This document shows positions 22,401 to 34,197 of a stretch of DNA of 64,000 bases, one piece after another (positions within the stretch are counted from its first letter, which is position 1; the number at the start of each line of letters is the position of its first letter). The stretch is from NCBI RefSeq assembly GCF_000004075.3, contig NC_026657.2, forward strand, positions 11,284,001 through 11,348,000, in the 5' to 3' direction. The stretch comes from Cucumis sativus (lineage: Eukaryota; Streptophyta; Magnoliopsida; Cucurbitales; Cucurbitaceae). The notes under the pieces were generated by a model, which was given only the letters and a program-made list of their open reading frames with translations, was not told the DNA's origin and did not search any database. Position numbers and translations under genes: made by a program.

Positions 22401-25400
22401 TGATTGACCTCTCAGCGGGCCCATGCACATATGGTAAAATTGAAACTGAAGAGGGAAGCGTCAGTACTAGAACTCTACCACGACTTAGGAATGTGCTATT
22501 TCCAAGAGGATTTGGTGCAGCTACTGACCATTTGACCCATGATAATTTTATGGGGGAACTTGCTGCCCTTATATCAACCACCATTGAACATGTCATAGCC
22601 CCGGATGTCAGGTTTTTGCATTTCATTTCATTCTATGTTGCTTTTTCTATGTTCGTATTGTTGGTTACATACTCCACAAGCTTAGACCCCAGAGAAGAAC
22701 TGGCAAAATAGGAGTCACCTTGTGAACTTGATGGATTATGTCTTCTCACTGTTGCTTCCTTATGTTTAGGTTTGAAACTGTTGATATGACAACAAGATTG
22801 CTCATACCCATAATCGTCTTACAAAATCACAATCGATACAATATTATGGAGAAAGGCCAGAATTACAGTATAGATGTTGAAGCAATCGAAGCAGAGGTAA
22901 GACCCTTGCATTGAATATGGCATAGAGTTCCACAAAATATGATCTAGAAGTTTTATTTCTCTGAGTTGAATGGCTACATAATTCATTGAACTGTTATGGA
23001 ATGTGAACATCCCGTACTTCTGGGTTTAGGTCTTGATATAGAACACAAACCTCTTCGTGTAAGTGTTTCACATTATTTCAGGTTAAGAAGATGATTCATG
23101 TTGGGCAAGAAGCAGTAATTATCGGTGGTTCACACTTATTACATCGGCACGAAAAGTTGGCCGTAGCTGTTTCAAAAGCAATGCGAAGCCATTCCCTACA
23201 GGAAACAAAGAATGATGGTCGTTTTCATGTTCATACCAAGGTGTATTTGGACGGTGCTATCCTTAGAGAAGTAAGTGCTGTCTTTTCTCAGTACAGAACT
23301 TGATCGTTTTGTTTGTGTGGTATATATATTGGTCCGGGAATCAAGCTACTGTATGGTTTGCATGGACTAGTTAAGTGGCTTCCATGTAACAGCATATGAC
23401 CATTAGACATTTTTAGCAACCTCATTGATGCCATTCAGTGAATAATTGATTGCTTAATTTATTTCAGGAAATGGAAAGGTCCGCTGATGTGCTTGCTGCA
23501 GGTTTGCTTGAGGTGGCTGACCCATCTTTATCTGATAAATTTTTCCTTCGCCAGGTTAGCAATAGCATAAAGGTTTTTGGTTTAGCGTACTGGATCAAAA
23601 TAGTTCACCAGTGAACTCAAGTTTAATGATCTATATTTTGGCATTTGCCAGCACTGGACGGATGAAACTGAAGTTTCAGATGATTCAGTACTGAAGCATA
23701 AGCCTCTTTGGGCTACATATCAATCAAAAGTTGGCAAGAAGGTGAAGAAAACTGAAAAAAAGCAGGGGGATTTGCACCGAACTTATGGAACTAGGGTGCT
23801 TCCAGTGTAAGGAACTCAAACTCAACTTATAAAAGAGGGGTTGGGAGGGAGTGGAGGATGTGTAAGGAATAAAATCACCTTTTTAGATAGCGGTATAATG
23901 TTTGATTTTTTCTTATATTTATCACGCCAAGTACAAATTTCTTCCTATAAAAAGGCACTCTTTTTGTTGGCATTTTTTTTCTAGGGTTTAAGATTTAGCC
24001 TAGTGTGTCAATTCTGATGCTTTTTATAGAAATAAGTAGAGAGGAGAAAACATACATTATTGGGTTTAAATTAGTGTTAGACTTGAAGCATCGTATTGGT
24101 GCAATTTTCTACTTTTTAGTCTGTGACGTGAATAATTTACAATTGTTATTTTGTCTTTTAATAGTCACTAAGATCCAAGTTAATGCCATCAGCTCCTTTT
24201 ATTCAGTTTTGTCCTATCATTGGCTGATGTTGATTCAAAACTCACGATGGAGGATGAAAGCCTGGTTTATGCAAGCAAAGATGTTGTAATCGTACTTGAG
24301 CATCAAAATGAGAAGATTCCTCTTAGGTGAGTGGAAATTTACATGATTGAATGCAATTAAATTCATCATTGCTACATTAGTTTACAGAATAAAACAATTT
24401 ATGCAAACCTTTCTATAAATTTTCTTGTGAATTCCTGTTTGAACTTCTGTTGTATTGAAAATTGAGGTGCAACGGCAAATGTTTCTCACTATGAAGGGTA
24501 CGATTTGGGATAGATTAAGGGGCATTACCCTAGAATACGTAGATGGGTGTGTGAGAGCCCTAGTAAAGATATACTATAACCATAACAATATTCTTCTCAT
24601 AATCCTATTATATCGTTAACTAGGGCTCTCACAGTGTGTTTTTCTTCTTCCTCTGATATGATGGATTAGATGAATGTGTACATTTTGGTCTCTTTACAAC
24701 TCCTAGGTCTAAACTTCTTGTTTCTTAGACCACCTATACTACCGTTTGACTTTTTGTTTTTAGTTTGTGAGAATTAAGTTTATAAACATTACCTCCACTC
24801 ACAAGTTTTTATGTTCTGTCATCATATACCCATGTTTTCAAAAACTAAATGAAGTTTTAAAAACTAATAAATAGTTTTAAACGCTTGTTTTGTTTTTAGA
24901 ACTTACTTAGAATTCAGGTGTTTCTTCATGATTGGTGAGACCATAATGGAGAAATTGAGAGGGAAATAGCATAAATTTCAAGACAGAAAACTAAAATTTA
25001 AACTGTTATCAAATGAGGTCATGCTGCTTTCAATGTTTGCTGTGAAGGTTGGACTCTGTTTATTTCCCGTCTTTTTACACATCTACCTATTTTTTGTAGG
25101 ATTCAGCCACTTTGTTTTTAATCATAGTAAGAGGGAAGAACTGATTTAGTTCTACTGTCTTTCTCATTTTTCTGATAAGTAACATGAATCGATTGTTCTC
25201 GGTATTTCATGTCAATTCTATCAACATTAGCCAAGTGCTTTATGGGTCCTCTACTACCTTCTATACGGGTGTAGTGTCAGCATGCATTCTGTGCAGTAGG
25301 GAATATGGTGACTTTTCTTTCCTTTTTGCGGCAGTTGACTCACTTTCATTATAGCTCTAAGTGTTTTTCTTTTCTGCAGTTATGTTTCTGAAACACATAG

Positions 25401-26718
25401 AAGCCATTTAGATCCATCGCAGGCACAACGTCATATATTGGCTGGGCTTGCTTCAGCTGTTGGTGGTTTGAGTGCACCTTATGAGAGGGCTTCTCATGTT
25501 CATGAGAGGGCAATTGTAAATTGGCTCTGGGCAGCTGGTTGTCATCCATTTGGCCCGTTCTCGAACACATCTCAAGTCAGTCAAATGCTTCAAGATGTTG
25601 CATTGGTGAGGATATTTTTTATGATTTTTGGCGAAACCTATCTTTTACTATTATTATCATTATTGGGATATCAAGAGTCTCCACTCGTTGGATCAAACTT
25701 ATCCCTCTAATTTTTTAAGAGGCTTCACTCACCCTAAAGAACATCGAAAGTTAACAAGAATTTCTTGTTAAATTACTAAATTTTCTAATCTAGGGATTGA
25801 ATTAATATATTTCCAAATTTCCGGGCCTTTACAGCCATGGCACCATGATTATATGTATGAGAGCACGTTGTTGTTTGACATTTCATTCTTCAACTCGTAG
25901 TATTATCAGTTTAGACTGCAGAAATATATTTTCACTTTTTTTTTCCTTTTTCCCCGACAGAGGAACATCATATATGCACGTGTAGACTCAGCTCTTCACC
26001 GAATCCGAGATACATCAGAGGTAATTCCATTCACATCTAATCTTTTAATCTTTGCTTAGTAAATTTAGTTTGATCATAATGTTTATTTGGTGTCAGACTG
26101 TCCAAACCTTTGCAACAGAACATCTAAAAACTCCACTTGGTGAACCAGTGAAAGGCAAGAAGAACAAGACAACTACCGAGTTGTGGTTGGAGAAGTTCTA
26201 TAAAAAAACCACCAACTTACCTGAACCTTTCCCCCACGAATTGGTCGAGCGACTCGAGAAATACTTGGATGTAAGTCATTCAACATATCGACACTACTGT
26301 CAGTACTAAACGTCTACAAATTGTAAGTAACTGATTTCTGTACCACCGAAAACAGAACCTTGAGGAACAGCTCGTAGATCTCTCATCACTATTGTATGAC
26401 CATCGTTTACAAGATGCACATTTGAATAGTTCAGAAATTTTCCAAAGCTCCATTTTCACCCAGCAGTAAGTTAACACATCTTAGTTTTTCTTAATTGAAT
26501 AAATCTGTGGCATTTATGAGTAAATCATTCATATCGTATCAATCGATCTTAGGTACGTGGATTTCGTATTGAGTGAAGAGAGGGAGAAGATGAGATGCTG
26601 CAGCATTGAGTACAAATATCCAGTGCAATCTTCTCAAAATTACATCTATGGAGGAATTCTTCTAGCTGGGTTTGTTGTTTACTTTCTTGTTATCTTCTTC
26701 TCATCACCAGTGCGCTAA
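19492..26718 (+). CDS. Single-pass membrane protein of the At5g58100/At3g28720 family
   Basis: Sixteen exons join in frame to 810 aa: 19492-19692, 20250-20444, 20855-20929, 21045-21209, 21512-21675, 22393-22611, 22770-22896, 23082-23270, 23468-23554, 23652-23806, 24207-24326, 25380-25605, 25961-26020, 26097-26270, 26356-26465, 26553-26718. All are GT-AG. Residues 1 to about 29 are a signal peptide, and one membrane segment lies near the C-terminus (about 788-806) followed by SSPVR. This suggests a large lumenal or extracellular domain and a very short tail. Conserved blocks I recognise include VPFQVPLEVNVVLIGFN, NWLWAAGCHPFGPF and EPFPHELVERLEKYLD. I recall At5g58100 being linked to pollen exine formation, but the biochemical role is unknown to me and no enzyme motif is visible. 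The start is the first ATG giving a signal peptide. Confidence 0.92.
22118..22347 (+). mobile_element. Solo LTR fossil, Copia-like, in intron 5 of the membrane protein gene
   Basis: About 230 bp inside the intron 21676-22392. It starts TGTTAGAAATAGTGGGC, has a TATAAATACC promoter box in the middle, then the GTGGTTTTTCTCCC and TTTCCACGTAAAT stretch typical of Copia LTR 3' halves, and ends near TTTCA. There is no internal region. A clear 5-bp duplication was not found, so the exact ends are uncertain. The orientation matches the gene. Confidence 0.55.
24745..24915. repeat. Dispersed AT-rich inverted repeat in intron 11
   Basis: The segment begins TTTTTGTTTTTAGTTTGTGAG and carries AAGTTTATAAACATTACCTCCAC, then runs into an AAAACTAAATGAAG/AAAAACTAATAAA half. 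Similar patterns occur at about 28255-28510 and 46860-47440. It looks like a worn MITE family common in intergenic DNA of this genome; boundaries are approximate. Confidence 0.35.
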
Positions 26719-27107
26719 CAATAGGAAACATAGAAGTAATTATATTTCATTATGTTAACACTAAAAACAAAAAATACATTTTGGTTTCTCATGCCAATAG
26801 GAATTTAGAAAATTTTGATCATATTGGCACTTTAACTTTGGTAGTACAATTAGAGAGCACATTTTCACTTCACACAATCAAATCAGAAAGATTTCTTTTT
26901 TCTTCTCTTTTTTTGAGTTTAACAGGCTGGACAGTTAACTTTATTCTGGACTTGTTCTTATTTGTGAATTATTAATATCGTCTGTTCTGGGATATGTTTG
27001 AATTGACTATTTCTTTAAGCACACTTATAAATTAATCTAAACGCATAACCGAAGAAGGAAAGCAATGGAGAAACAAAAACTAAACTTTTTTTATTTATTT
27101 AAAATTA

Positions 27108-27345
27108 GAGTTAAGCATGATAGATCGAAAAATTGAGTCGACCAAACCAAACGACTTTGGTTCAGTCGTTGTCGGTTTGGAAAACTTCCGGATTAGAAAT
27201 TTTCAAAAATAGTTTAAAGAGTTAAACAGATAGTTACTCTTACTCCTCAACAATCGAAGTGGACTTGAACATCTGCTACACTGACCATAATTTGTTCAAT
27301 GGCAGTTTGGTCGAAAAACTAGCTTTGTTGGACTCGTGATCACTC
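27108..27345. mobile_element. Possible hAT-type MITE relic
   Basis: The left end TTAAGCATGATAG and the right end CGTGATCACTCCTAA are imperfect inverted repeats resembling the GGGATGAKCA ends of plant hAT MITEs. The body has mirrored GACCAAACCAAACGA and TTTGGTTCAG stretches. No 8-bp duplication was found. Confidence 0.25.
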
Positions 27346-28254
27346 CTAAAAAAAAATAAGTCTGCGTGTCTAAATTTCTTGTTGTTGAGTTTTTACTACG
27401 TGTCTAAGAAAATAAGAACTTCTTGATGCTAAGTTTTTATTACGTGTCTACATTTTAGGCCATGCATATCTTACAATATATGGTTGAGGTGAGGAAGATA
27501 CTTGTATGCCTACATATATTTTAGAAACAGGAGGAGAATTTCACTAGACAACAAAATTTTTTTAAAAAAAAAACTCGTAACATCTTTTTGCATATTGCAA
27601 AGTTGAAAAATATGACAGTAATTAAACGATAATTTATTTTTAAATTTGTTATTTTGAAAGATAAGTAACACGAGTTTTGTTATTTTATTTTATTTAGCTG
27701 TTTTTGTAAACTTTTCTATAAATAAAAAACGAATCGTGAGGCTCTATTTTAATTTTTTTATAAATATTTTTTTTTTATATAAACGTGTATTTGGAAAATT
27801 TTAAAGTTACAAACCCTAAGCTTTGAGTTTGTATTTATTGACTTCAAACCAGTAAATTAAAGAAACTGTCAAAAATAATTTGAATTTTGTCTCTTTTTTT
27901 GTTTTAGCAATTTTGATCAGTAGGGTAAACGATTTGCTTTTTTTTTTCTTTCTATTTTTGGAATAACTCTTTAAATTATGAATTTTTCATAAATGTGAAA
28001 ATTTATATCCTTTATTATGTCTTCAAAGATTATTCATGCATTAACATTATTTCTTTGGTTTGATTAAAATAGATATTGAAGATACATGAGAATTGATGTG
28101 ATGATGATTTAAAAGATAATTCTAATAATGGGTTCAAATTTATTATTCATTAAGTGTTAAATTGGTAACACTAATACAATTATTAGTTCAAGTAAACATA
28201 CAATTTCCAAAGTTTGATATATTTCTTCTATGTAGTGGATAATCTTGCTGTTTT

Positions 28255-28510
28255 ATTTATTATATCTAGTTTTTGTTTTTCAAAATTTTGGCTAAAAATT
28301 CAAACATTGAGATAAATACAATTTAGAAATTGTTAGAATACAAACAAAGTTTTGTTGGGTTTCATAATTTAAACTGTTGAGTTATAACCTTTATAATCAA
28401 ATTATACAACATGAGCTTATCAAATTATCAAAGTCTCGCTTGTTACATTTTGCTTTTTAAGAATTAGAATTATAAACATCAATTTCACCTCTACGCTTGT
28501 TTGTTTTATT
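28255..28510. repeat. Dispersed AT-rich repeat, second copy
   Basis: TTTTTGTTTTTCAAAATTTTGGC and ATAAACATCAATTTCACCTC recall the segments at 24745-24915 and 46860-47440. Boundaries are approximate. Confidence 0.3.
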
Positions 28511-28993
28511 ATCTACATTACAGGAATATATTTAAAAATAACTCGGAGTTCAAAAAACGTGTCATTATTAAATCTTTCATGAGTGTATGTATAAGGACGT
28601 TGACACAAGAAAAATGGACTATTTAAAACAACTCAATTTTAAAATGTACTTTTAATTGTTTCAATTTCATACTTTAATCCTAGTTTATTACTCAAGCTTA
28701 GCGTCTAATAATCCATTCCCACTTGTTTTAGTCACGTAATGATATGGCTTCTGCTTGTATAAATAAATGATGATTTGATTCAAAGAATTAGGAAAAACAG
28801 TAGTTTCCAAATTATGTACAAACCAATTTTGTAATTCTATAGACCAAACCTCACAATCACATATAAAAACATAATTAGAAAAACGTTTGATAAAATAATC
28901 TTAAAGTTAAGTTCCTTAACTATATTTGAAATCAGAAAAATTATACCTATTAATTGTATTTATTGGTTTAAAACTATTACTAACCTCATTTAA

Positions 28994-29179
28994 TCCTATA
29001 TTTCTATTTCTGTTTCTTTTTCTTTTGAAAGAAAAGTTCTTGGTCAAGCAATCCAACAGAAATTTTCTGTTAGATTATAATTTTGATCCTATATTTCTAT
29101 TTCTGTTTCTTTTTCTTTTGAAAGAAAAGTTCTTGGTCAAGCAATCCAACAGAAAATTTCTGTTAGATTATAATTTTGA
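28994..29179. repeat. Two-copy 93-bp tandem duplication
   Basis: Two nearly identical 93-bp units, each starting TCCTATATTTCTATTTCTG and ending TTATAATTTTGA. The near identity points to a recent event. Because 93 is divisible by three, a plus-strand frame (28926-29234) stays open through both, but it looks non-coding. Confidence 0.9.
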
Positions 29180-29439
29180 CCTCCGATTTCAGTATCCATT
29201 CTTCGGACTGACCACCGATAAAGCTCAACTGTGAGATTTATTGTAGCAAATGCTATGAGATCAAACTGATTGAAGGTACAACAAGCTATCGAGAACTATA
29301 ATCATTTAAATTAATGAATTGGAATGATATAAAACTCCTTTTCAATCTCAATTGCTTTTTCTTCATTTTGATGTAATATCAAAATAATTTGTAAAAATAA
29401 TAGAAGGGAAGAATGAATCACATATAATCGGAGATATGA

Positions 29440-30140
29440 AGTTCAAACAGAAGATAGGGATCAGACATGGTTTTCTAGGCCGCATTATCCATCAAATTAA
29501 GCAGAAATTACATCTACTCAGAGCCCAGTGCATGTTCATCACTTCAATTAACATTAATCAAAAGCCAAAATTCCAAAATATTAAAAAAAAAAAACAAATC
29601 AAACAAAATACGTAATCGTAAGGACTCCTCAGAGATATGCTTGTGATTGTCATCAAAATTAGACTATCAGATCTCAAAGATTCCATGCCATCACAGGAGC
29701 CGCAAAGAAATGACACATTTCAAAAACGAAAACAAAAGATTGTTGAAGGAAAATACAAGAGGAGAAAAATCAAAACACAAAATCACAGACCTACACCATT
29801 AGGGAAAAAAAAAACCAGTTCCTAGTAATGAAAAACGAAGAACACAATAAAGCAAGAGATAAAAGAGGATAACGAATAGGAATCGAGATCGATAAGAGAT
29901 TTAGCAGGCTTCAATTAACTACGCCTGATAATAAAAACGAAGGCGAAGTAACTCAACATTCCTGCAATAAATTTGTGCTTCCTCGATCCATAGGATACGA
30001 AATCGCCGCTAATTCATGACGGAATTAATGGCTATATCGTCGGAGGCAATGCAACGTAAGATCAAGAATGTAAAAAACAAAAAGGATGAACAGAAAAACC
30101 AAGGCAGATGAAGAAATTGGGAGGAGAGTGAAGACGGTGG
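29440..30140 (-). ncRNA. Probable minus-strand transcript, non-coding or tiny ORF
   Basis: A clear promoter (TATA plus telo-box, listed separately) points to transcription leftwards from about 30135. The first 200 nt look like a plant leader (CT-rich, GC-richer than the surroundings). Only tiny frames follow: 12 codons starting ATGGATCGAGG, and 14 codons encoding MLSYFAFVFIIRRS. No known protein is recognised. Telo-box/TATA promoters are typical of ribosomal-protein and snoRNA genes, so a snoRNA host transcript is one option. The 3' end is a guess. Confidence 0.35.
29456..29547 (-). ncRNA. Candidate C/D box snoRNA
   Basis: Reading the minus strand: box C GTGATGA (29542-29536), D' CTGA (29521-29518), C' TGATGG (29494-29489) and D CTGA (29464-29461). 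Spacers are about 14, 23 and 24 nt. The order and spacing fit a C/D snoRNA. The terminal stem is weak, and I could not assign an rRNA or snRNA target to either guide, so chance is a real alternative. Its place at the 3' side of a telo-box-driven transcript is mildly supportive. Confidence 0.25.
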
Positions 30141-30162
30141 GGGGATGTTGGAGCGCTGTTGG

Positions 30163-30197
30163 TATTTATAAGTGCGTTGGTAAAGGAATTAGGGTTT
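30163..30197 (-). promoter_or_regulatory. TATA box plus telo-box of a minus-strand transcript
   Basis: On the minus strand AAACCCTAA (30197-30189) lies about 20 bp upstream of TATAAATA (30170-30163). Telo-boxes close to a TATA box are characteristic of plant ribosomal-protein and snoRNA promoters. The tRNA-Arg gene starts 57 bp away in the opposite orientation. Confidence 0.5.
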
Positions 30198-30253
30198 CAA
30201 TTAAGATATTATGCTATTATATATATAAAAAGATTTAATTCTATCATCAAGAA

Positions 30254-30326
30254 GCGCCCATGGCCTAATGGATAAGGCGTCTGACTTCTAATCAGGCGAT
30301 TGTGGGTTCGAGTCCCACTGGGCGTG
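30254..30326 (+). tRNA. tRNA-Arg (anticodon UCU)
   Basis: 73 nt. The acceptor stem GCGCCCA pairs with TGGGCGT, followed by discriminator G. The D arm is GGCCTAATGGATAAGGC, with internal promoter box A. The anticodon stem is TCTGA/TCAGG with loop CTTCTAA, anticodon TCT at 30287-30289. The T arm is GTGGGTTCGAGTCCCAC, with box B. There is no intron. An AT-rich upstream stretch with CATCAAG just before the gene and a T-run (TCCTTTTTC) just after it fit RNA polymerase III start and stop. The gene looks functional. Confidence 0.96.
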
Positions 30327-32349
30327 TCCTTTTTCTTTTATTTTTCTCTTTTGATTAATTGTATATAGTAATCGTGTTTAATTTCTAAATTAAATTTTAA
30401 TTATCAATTTTGAATTTACGGTGGCTCCACTTTTTTTAAAATGTAGACTAACTCTACATTTAATTAGTTTACATATCTATGTCCGTAGGAAATTTTATTG
30501 ATTTTTAATAATGTTTTTTCTCGATAAAAGTTAAAAGGTTAAAAATTTTCGGAGAAACAACTTTTAGTGTCAAGACTTCGATCAAAATGTTAAAAATCAC
30601 CAACATTCATTTATGTTCATAATGTATAATTCATTTGTTTTATCCAATACAATGTATATATTTGTCTTTTGTCTAATACGCTTGAAAAATAGTAAATTAA
30701 TAATTTGTTCGAAATATTACTAAAATAACTAAAGAGGAAATTGAGATAAAATATTTGCATTTAATAAAAAAAAATTGTTTTTTTTTTTAGTTTTTTCCTA
30801 TAAAAGTAAATAGTTTGATTGTGAATTCAACCCATAATAAATTGAAATTAATAAAATTGTAATTGAGATTTTGCTCACATCTCAAGGATTTTCTTCATTT
30901 TTTATCTCAAATTAAGTTGATAAAGCGTTTATGTTTTGATTTTAAATATGAACAAACTAGTTATAATAAATGAAAAGAAAAAGCATATTTTGCCTAGAAA
31001 GATTTATGAAGGATAGAAAAAAAAAACTAACTACAAAATATAAATAACAAAAAAAATTAAATGAACATGAAGTATAAAGGAGTTTAGTTATGGAAACTCA
31101 AGTGTGGATAAAGATTGAGTTAGTGGAGAATGAGAGAATGAGAGAATGAAATGTAGGGAGGGAGACTTTTGAACATATTCTATTTTAAAATAAAACGAGT
31201 CATTTGTTGAACGAACATCTAACATTCTCATCAAAATGGTATTTAGATTATATTCCACAGTGAAATATATGCATCTCAACGAGATGTATCTATCGAATAA
31301 TGTGTTGGATCTTATTTTATGTGTTTAATGTTAAAAATAATAGTATTTAAAATATTGTTATTTTTTGTAAAACATTTTTTAAATCAATAAATAACGAGAA
31401 AAAAAAATCTATAATCAATCCAAAATGGACCCATTTTGGATGCCTTCGTGCAATTTGAATTTTTAAGATGTCACGTATAGCATCAATAGGTGGCATATTT
31501 ATCATTTATTGGTTCATGTTTGTAGTGTATAGTTTTAAAAAAAGAAAAACAATGGTTTTTCTTTTGTTGAGTATATATTATATACTTCTGTAGCTAACAG
31601 ACAAAACTTAGTTCAACGAATAAGAATCAAGAGGTCAGTAGTTCAAAATTCTTATTTAAAATTGTATTAAAAGAAGTATACATTCGTACACAAATGAAAT
31701 GATTATGCAATTCATGTGATTATATTTTTGTTATATAAACCACATTGATACATTTGTATTTTAAAATTAAGAGTTTAGTTAAATGTAATGACGTAATTAT
31801 TTATTTTCAATATAAGTTTTAAGTGCAATCTTTATTTATTGGTACATTTTTAGAAGTTAATGAACTCATTTTCTAATCTATTGGTTCATGTTTATCAATC
31901 GTTTGTTTTTATAAAACAAACCTCTCATATGTATATTCAAACTATATTTTAAATCAATACGTGAATTACATATATTAGTAAATTTAATACATTCCAAATA
32001 AGAATTATCACAAACATAGCAATTGTAAGAATGTTCTCACGATTAAATATAGCTATCAAAACATGTCATACAACTCTAATTTCTACGTCCATAACTTTCG
32101 ACGGGTAATCCTATTTCGTTCATGAGCTAAAAACTGTTTTTATTAAACATGAACAATTTATTGTTTTTCACTGTATTAGAAAACACCATTTGGTTCTAAT
32201 AAAATATTTTGAAATTTGAATTCAAAAATTTTAATGTGTTTGGTAGTAAATTTGAAAATGCAATTATGAGTCTCACGTTCAATCTCTAAAAACAAAATTT
32301 CAAAAAGCAGAGAAAACAACACCTTTTTGTTTTTTAAAATAGATTATTT

Positions 32350-32605
32350 CAAATTGTGAAGTGAGCATCGACGTCCAAAAAACAATTAGAACGACCAAAA
32401 TCGACCAAACTGACACCAAATGGTCAGTTTTATTAAAAGTACGATCAATGATTGGTTTAATTAAAAGGTTTTGAAAAGTTGACCAAAATCAAAATCGACC
32501 CACTAAACATCGGTCGGATTTTTTTAGTATAAACCAACTAGGTCGATTTTCGACCTCTGTTTTTGTACAAAAGTGCTCCTATCTAACTGATGATCATCCC
32601 TAATT
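32350..32605. mobile_element. Possible hAT-type MITE relic
   Basis: The left end AGTGAGCATCGACG and the right end GATGATCATCCCTAA are imperfect inverted repeats, with a body of repeated CGACCAAA/TTGGTC motifs. The end consensus is similar to that at 27108-27345. No target duplication was identified. Confidence 0.25.
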
Positions 32606-33421
32606 TTATGTGTCTATTTTTCAACAACTGTTTTGGAAAAACAATTATAAAAATCCAAACATTCCAAAAAAAGAAACCAAAGATTCCAAAAAAAATAAAA
32701 ATGAGTAAAGAAATAAATTGTTAAGTTGGGATTGACCGATAGTGAAAGGGTCGTTTTTTATAATAAATAAAGAAGAGACCAGGAATTAAGGAAATAGATG
32801 TAGAGAGGTTGCGATTTAAAAGAAGACGTGATTCAAATTTGATGTCCTCAAATGTCGTCACTACATACGTAACATTAACACCTAACTAAACTCTCCACCT
32901 CCTCTCATTAATTCATTTAAATCAAGCATAATGATTATAGAATAATATTAAAATAAACTAAGAGTAGGAGACTGTTTGTTTGGTTTTATTTCTTGGAAAT
33001 TGCACATCACCCCAGAAACATTTTGAAAAAATATGATCAAATTAGTGATGACTTTTAAACGTGTTAATTTTATAATTTAGAAAATATAATCACACAACAT
33101 TTATTATCATTTTTTTGATTTTTTTTACAAGTGTTCCTTTATCTTTTTTTCTTTGATTTTTTTTGTTTGTATCCATATTTACATACTAATCTTAGACAGC
33201 AACTTATCTCATTCTTAAACCTTTCAATGTCGAGAAAATTTGTAAAAAAATAATTATTATTTAGGTAGTCAATATGTTCAATTTATTTTAAAAATTAAAT
33301 ATACTAATTATAGAACAAGGAAATAAAATATGGTAAGCTGTTTACAAAATTTATTATACAAACAATGATCATGTTAGAAAAATTATAAAAAATAGAAAGA
33401 AGAACAAAATATTTACCTTGG

Positions 33422-33551
33422 TACCAAATTTGAGGATAAAGAATTTGAGCTTTTAGTTATTTTTTTTTAGAGAAATGGTCTTTTCCTACCAAATTTGAGG
33501 ATAAAGAATTTGAGCTTTTAGTTATTTTTTTTTAGAGAAACTGTCTTTTAG
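33422..33551. repeat. Two-copy 65-bp tandem duplication
   Basis: The unit starting TACCAAATTTGAGGATAAAG occurs at 33422 and 33487 with only a couple of differences near the end. Confidence 0.9.
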
Positions 33552-34109
33552 TTGGTTTTGTTACATGAAATATAAATAGTTTATCAATTTTTGATGAGGG
33601 GTATATAGTTTGTTTTTTTCTTCTATTTTTTAAAAGTAAACAGTTTTTAAAAATAAACTTACATTAGAGAGGCTCCTGTAGTTGTCAACCGTAGCAAAAT
33701 ATTTATAAAATATAGAAAAAAACTAAAAAATGTTTATTTGAGTTGTGTAAATAATTTAAATAATTTATTATTTTTTTAAATGTAACTTAATTTAATATTA
33801 AAAATAAAAACACGTGAACTAAAATTAAAAAATAAAATATGAAGTCTAAAACTAAACCAACATTAAAATAAAATATAGAATCTAAAACAATATTTTAACC
33901 TTGAAAATATTTTAAACTAAAATTGTGCGAATAAGAACCAAAAAATATATATTTTAACGTAAAATAAAAAAATAATAATTTAAAAAGAGAGAGAGAAAAA
34001 AAAAACCATTTAAAAAGTCACGGGTTCCGGTCCGGCGTGTTGCCCAAGCCATTCAGTTCCAAACAACATGGGCCCAACAGACCGGGTAACCCCGAAATTC
34101 CCCTCTCCC

Positions 34110-34116
34110 TATAAAA
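34110..34116 (+). promoter_or_regulatory. TATA box of CP1
   Basis: TATAAAA in a CT-rich context. It places the transcription start near 34140, so the in-frame ATG at 34135 would fall before the mRNA start and the ATG at 34198 would be the first usable one. Confidence 0.7.
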
Positions 34117-34197
34117 CCCCTTCCCCCTCTCTTCATGTGTCCACAACTTTTCTCCCAAATTTCCTCTTTCATTTCATATCGTCTCTATTTTTCAGCC

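Larger units (their letters stand above)
26719..28993. other. Intergenic region after the membrane protein gene
   Basis: 3' flank and AT-rich spacer with no coding signal. It includes a possible hAT-type element (27108-27345) and a dispersed AT-rich repeat (about 28255-28510). Confidence 0.6.
30327..34109. other. AT-rich intergenic region, tRNA-Arg to CP1
   Basis: Very AT-rich with no convincing gene. It contains a possible hAT relic (32350-32605) and a two-copy 65-bp duplication (33422-33551). GC rises only from about 34015, in the CP1 promoter. Confidence 0.65.

Noticed and set aside
28926-29234. 102-codon plus-strand frame
   Set aside because: Open only because a 93-bp non-coding unit is duplicated in frame. 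Composition is low-complexity Leu/Phe/Lys and no promoter or homologue is evident.
34135-34197. Earlier in-frame ATG for CP1
   Set aside because: It lies about 19 bp after the TATA box, so it is probably not in the mRNA, and the homologous protein begins MCPSG.
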